Positions 60,797 through 64,000 of a stretch of 64,000 nt of DNA are shown here, piece by piece. The notes under the pieces are model-generated. The model was not told the DNA's origin, did no database searches, and saw only the letters and a list, made by a program, of their open reading frames with translations. The translations under genes were made by a program, and so were the position numbers. Each line of letters begins with the position of its first letter. Positions within the stretch are counted from its first letter, which is position 1. Origin of the DNA: Anoplolepis gracilipes (lineage: Eukaryota > Arthropoda > Insecta > Hymenoptera > Formicidae); assembly GCF_047496725.1 (NCBI RefSeq), contig NC_132980.1:3083001-3147000 (forward strand), read 5' to 3'.

Positions 60797-61894
60797 TTAG
60801 GGCCTTAGCAGAATGGTTGACTAAGGCCGGAAACACACGAAAAAACTTAAGTCGTAAGACTTAGGCCGGAAATACACGAAAAAACTTAGGCCGGGTCTAC
60901 AATAGATGTAGTAAGCCTTAAGTTGTAAAAAATTAACCAATTACAATTGACTTTAGAGAAGAATAATGAATACGATTGATTTATTTCTTACCACTTACTA
61001 CAGCTATTATAGACCCGGCCTTAAGCCATAAGACTTAAAGCATAAGCGAATGGACCAATCACGGTCGAGACCTTAAGCAGCCATTTTGAAACGTCAGCAG
61101 CGATGAAAATTCTGTATGGTTGAAATTGTTACGTCTTAAGTCTTACGGCTTAAGTTTTTTGGTGTGTTTCCGGCCTAAAGCCTCGTCTACAATAGAACGT
61201 AAGGTCGCAAGCAAATTGACCAATAATAGTCAAGCATTTTCGAAAATGCTTTACAATCCTTAGAACCGCAGCACAGACATCTTACATAACACATAATGCA
61301 TATACATAAGGAAACTGATTGGTCTATAAACATGCATAAAGCGTAGTCTACAATGAGACTTTATAACGTAAGAAAGACTTAAGAAATTAACCAATCATAT
61401 TCATGATTCTTTTCAAAACTCAATTGTGATTGATTAATTTCTTAAGTCTTACGTCTTAAAGTCTCATTGTAGACTACGCTTAAAGAGTTCAACCAATCAA
61501 ATTCCTTATGTATATGCATTATGCGTTATGCAAAAGTGTGTGCTTCTCGCTTAAGGCTGAGATCTCACTTAACGTTGTCGACGTGTCGGACGGATAGCGA
61601 TTGGCTGTCAAATAGAATTTTCTCTCCGATAGCTAATAGCTATCCGACATGTCGACAAACGTTAAGTGAAATCCCAGCCTAAGGTTGTAAGCAAATTGAC
61701 CAATCACAGTGCGTTGTAATGATTTTGCTCGCCTTATTACGCACTATCATTGATCGATTTGCTTACAGCCTTACGATTACGAGTAAAATTTTTTTACGTC
61801 CAAAAGCCTTTATTGTGCGTTGCCTAAAGACAAAGATTTAAATAATAAAACATTGTCTTAAAATTGTAAGTCAGCCATTCTGCTAAGGCCCTTA
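60797..61894. repeat. Nested foldback MITE cluster A
   Basis: The outer pair is TTAGGGCCTTAGCAGAATGG and CCATTCTGCTAAGGCCCTTA. Inside, in order: 60820-61187 (CTAAGGCCGGAAACACACG ends) itself containing 60889-61023 (AGGCCGGGTCTACAATAG ends), 61341-61482 (AAGCGTAGTCTACAATGAGA ends), 61549-61684 (TAAGGCTGAGATCTCACTTA ends) and 61684-61780 (AAGGTTGTAAGCAAATTGAC ends). Each is a separate short inverted-repeat element. Confidence 0.85.
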
Positions 61895-61925
61895 ATTGCT
61901 TAGTAGCAATCGAATGTGATTACTC

Positions 61926-62914
61926 TTAAGCCCACTCTACATTGGCAGTAACAAGGCAGTAGGAGTAAAGAATAAACTGTTTTTAATGAAGTAAAAACTG
62001 GAAGTAACGAAATAGAAATTTCCATTTAGTACTTCAATTTACCCAGTAAAAAATTTCTCATATATAATTATATATAACAATATAAAAGTATATAGAAATA
62101 TATAAAATTCTGTATAAGTTATGTATAGTTACGTATAGTATGCATAATTTTGTATTATCGTTGACTGACATCTAGCCAACATTAATATAAAATTATATAT
62201 AATTATATAATAAGTCATATATTATTATTATATATAATTATACATAACTTATATAAAATTTTATATATTTCTATATAATTTTATATGGTTATATATCATA
62301 TATGATTATACATAACAAATTTTTTACCGGGTAGTAGTAATACGAAATGAGAATTGCTCATTTTGTTACTCCCTCTTTTTTATTTCACTAAAAACGGTTT
62401 ACTCTCTACTCTTATGGGTCATCTACAATGGTCGTAGAACGTAAGGTCGCAAGCAAATTGACCAATGGCAGTCAAGCATTTTCGAAAATTGGTCAATTTG
62501 CTTGCGACCTTACTTTCTACGGCTATTGTAGACGAGGCTTTATAGCTTTGTTAACCATGTTTATGCAGACCGTAACTAGTAACTTATGCCGTAAACCGTA
62601 AGAAACTAACCAATGACAGTTGAATCTGAGAAAAATAATCGAATATGATTGGTCATTTTTTTATAGTTTACGGCATAAGTTAGGCCGGAAACACATAAAA
62701 AAATTTAAGCTATAAGACTTAAAGCATAAGCGAATGGACCAATCACGGTCGAGACCTTAAGCAGCCATTTTAAAACTTTAGCAGCGCTTAAAATTCTGTA
62801 TGGTTGAAATTGTTACGTCTTAAGTCTTACGGCTTAAGTTTTTTTGTATGTTCCCGGCCTTACCGATTATGGTCTGCATAAACATGGCTTTATTGCCATT
62901 GTAGAATGGCTTTA
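61926..62914. repeat. Nested foldback MITE cluster B
   Basis: The outer element is a copy of the 54683-54912 family, interrupted three times: in its loop by an AT-rich palindrome (about 62045-62335, TTTACC ends), then by 62405-62545 (CATCTACAATGG ends), then by 62555-62895 (CCATGTTTATGCAGACC ends). The last contains a further element at 62682-62868 (TAGGCCGGAAACACA ends) that is a copy of the 60820-61187 family. Confidence 0.8.
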
Positions 62915-63099
62915 CTTTTAGTACAAATGTAGGGAAACGTAGAGTATTAAGGCCGTGGCACATAAAAAAACGTAAGCAGTAAAATATAAAGAAGTAAGAA
63001 TTTCAACCATACGAAATTTTTAATGTTGCTTTTTAGATTTGTAACATTTCTGTATAGCATTCATAATTATCATGAATGTTAATATTTCCTTATAATATT

Positions 63100-63417
63100 T
63101 TTGAGGACCAAACTACATGTTCTGTTAAGATTTGATTTTCAAAATCGATATATCATTATAATTATTAACAAGGACAGTCCTCGAGAATATTAATGTACAA
63201 CAAACGAGGACGGTTCTCAAAATACAAGTTTTATTAAATATATTATTGAGGACATTTTGTGGTCCTCAAAAGATGCAATGTATAATTATAATTATTAACG
63301 AGGACAATCCTCGAAAACGTCAATGTACGTATACACAAATGAGGACGGTCTTCAATAAACACAAATGTCCTCGAAAAATGTGTTTCTTCATATAAAATGT
63401 CCTCAAAAACGCCAATT

Positions 63418-63458
<41 letters not shown>

Positions 63459-63500
63459 ACGTCCTAGCACTAAAATTTTTTCCATTTACTTTTAAGGGGA
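63100..63500 (-). repeat. GAGGAC-motif repeat element, copy 2 (inverted)
   Basis: Reverse-complement match to 46720-46850: TTAAAAGTAAATGGAAAAAA, ACGTAATAA, (TA)n at 63420-63453, then CGTTTTTGAGGAC. GAGGAC or GTCCTC occurs about ten times between 63108 and 63405, often as facing pairs. Non-coding. Confidence 0.7.
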
Positions 63501-63683
63501 GGTACCAAAATGTCCCTCAGATTGAGGGGGAAGGGGGGTACCAACCCAGGTAGCACAGGTTCGTTTTATAAACGTTTTCTAAACGTATCCAATATTTTTT
63601 AAACGTCAAACACCAATAAGAAACGTTTCAACAGAAACATTTTTAAAACCATAGTTTAAGAAACGTATTTTTTACGTTTCTAT

Positions 63684-64000
63684 AAGGCCTGATTGCATCA
63701 ACATTATTTTGGCTTTAAACGGCTTTATTTTAATATATAATTTTGAATTAAAACATTAATTTTTATTCTATTTAGGCCCGATATTGTACCAACATTATTT
63801 TATTATTTTATATATATCTGTTTTTATTAATTTAGAAAGAAAAATAAAGATAGATACATGTTTAAGTCGCACTTAAATCCAAAATAATGTTGGTACAATA
63901 TCGGGCCTAAATAGAATAAAAATTAATGTTTTAATTCAAAATTATATATTAAAATAAAGCCGTTTAAAGCCAAAATAATGTTGATGCAATCAGGCCTTAT
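63684..64000. repeat. Foldback MITE reaching the window end
   Basis: AAGGCCTGATTGCATCAACA pairs with TGTTGATGCAATCAGGCCTT. Arms are about 120 bp, 63684-63806 and 63876-64000, nearly perfect. The loop is about 70 bases. AACGTTT-type motifs cluster just to its left (63565-63680). Confidence 0.88.

Overview
The window reads as nuclear DNA of an insect, most likely a hymenopteran and plausibly an ant. Supporting signs are the low GC, abundant (CA)n and (TA)n microsatellites, short spliceosomal introns, a Methuselah-like GPCR gene, a purine-rich LINE and a very dense load of foldback MITEs. The assignment to ants is inference. Apart from the GPCR gene, almost everything recognisable is mobile DNA.

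Layout. 1-545: two small genes that look like the end of one Polinton, with the first gene open at the window edge. 745-1463: a DDE transposase remnant whose catalytic half is inverted relative to its C-terminus. 2357-3405: a long foldback repeat. 3550-4935 and 21529-22271: a decayed hAT (ZMYM1-like) element split by a complete Polinton/Maverick (adintovirus-like) insertion at 4936-21528. The Polinton has 6-bp target duplications (TAGAGC), long terminal inverted repeats, a protein-primed PolB, an integrase with chromodomain, a packaging ATPase, an adenain-like protease, a PLA2-domain protein, penton-like and major-capsid-like proteins, and several genes of unknown function. 22380-25326: a decayed EnSpm/CACTA-like transposase. 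27409-31916 (minus): a five-exon Methuselah-like receptor gene that joins into one open frame of 611 residues. 33548-36590: a second EnSpm/CACTA-like remnant followed by a spliced companion gene. 39963-44640 (minus): a degenerate LINE. 47493-50218: a 2.7-kb foldback element carrying a THAP-like exon. 53740-55915 (minus): a Crypton-like tyrosine recombinase remnant with two MITEs in it. 58071-64000: a chain of foldback elements, with nested ones at 60797-62914.

Within the Polinton, the left end carries PolB (+) facing the integrase (-). A minus-strand block (repeat protein, fibre-like protein, a long lysine-rich protein, ATPase) diverges from a compact plus-strand block (PLA2, protease, penton, small protein, capsid). 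The replication and integration genes are broken by stops and frameshifts. The ATPase, protease, penton, capsid and one intron-containing gene are still open. The element is therefore a recently decayed endogenous virus-like transposon that can no longer move unaided.

Limits: every family call rests on motifs read by eye, with no database search. Boundaries of decayed elements are approximate.
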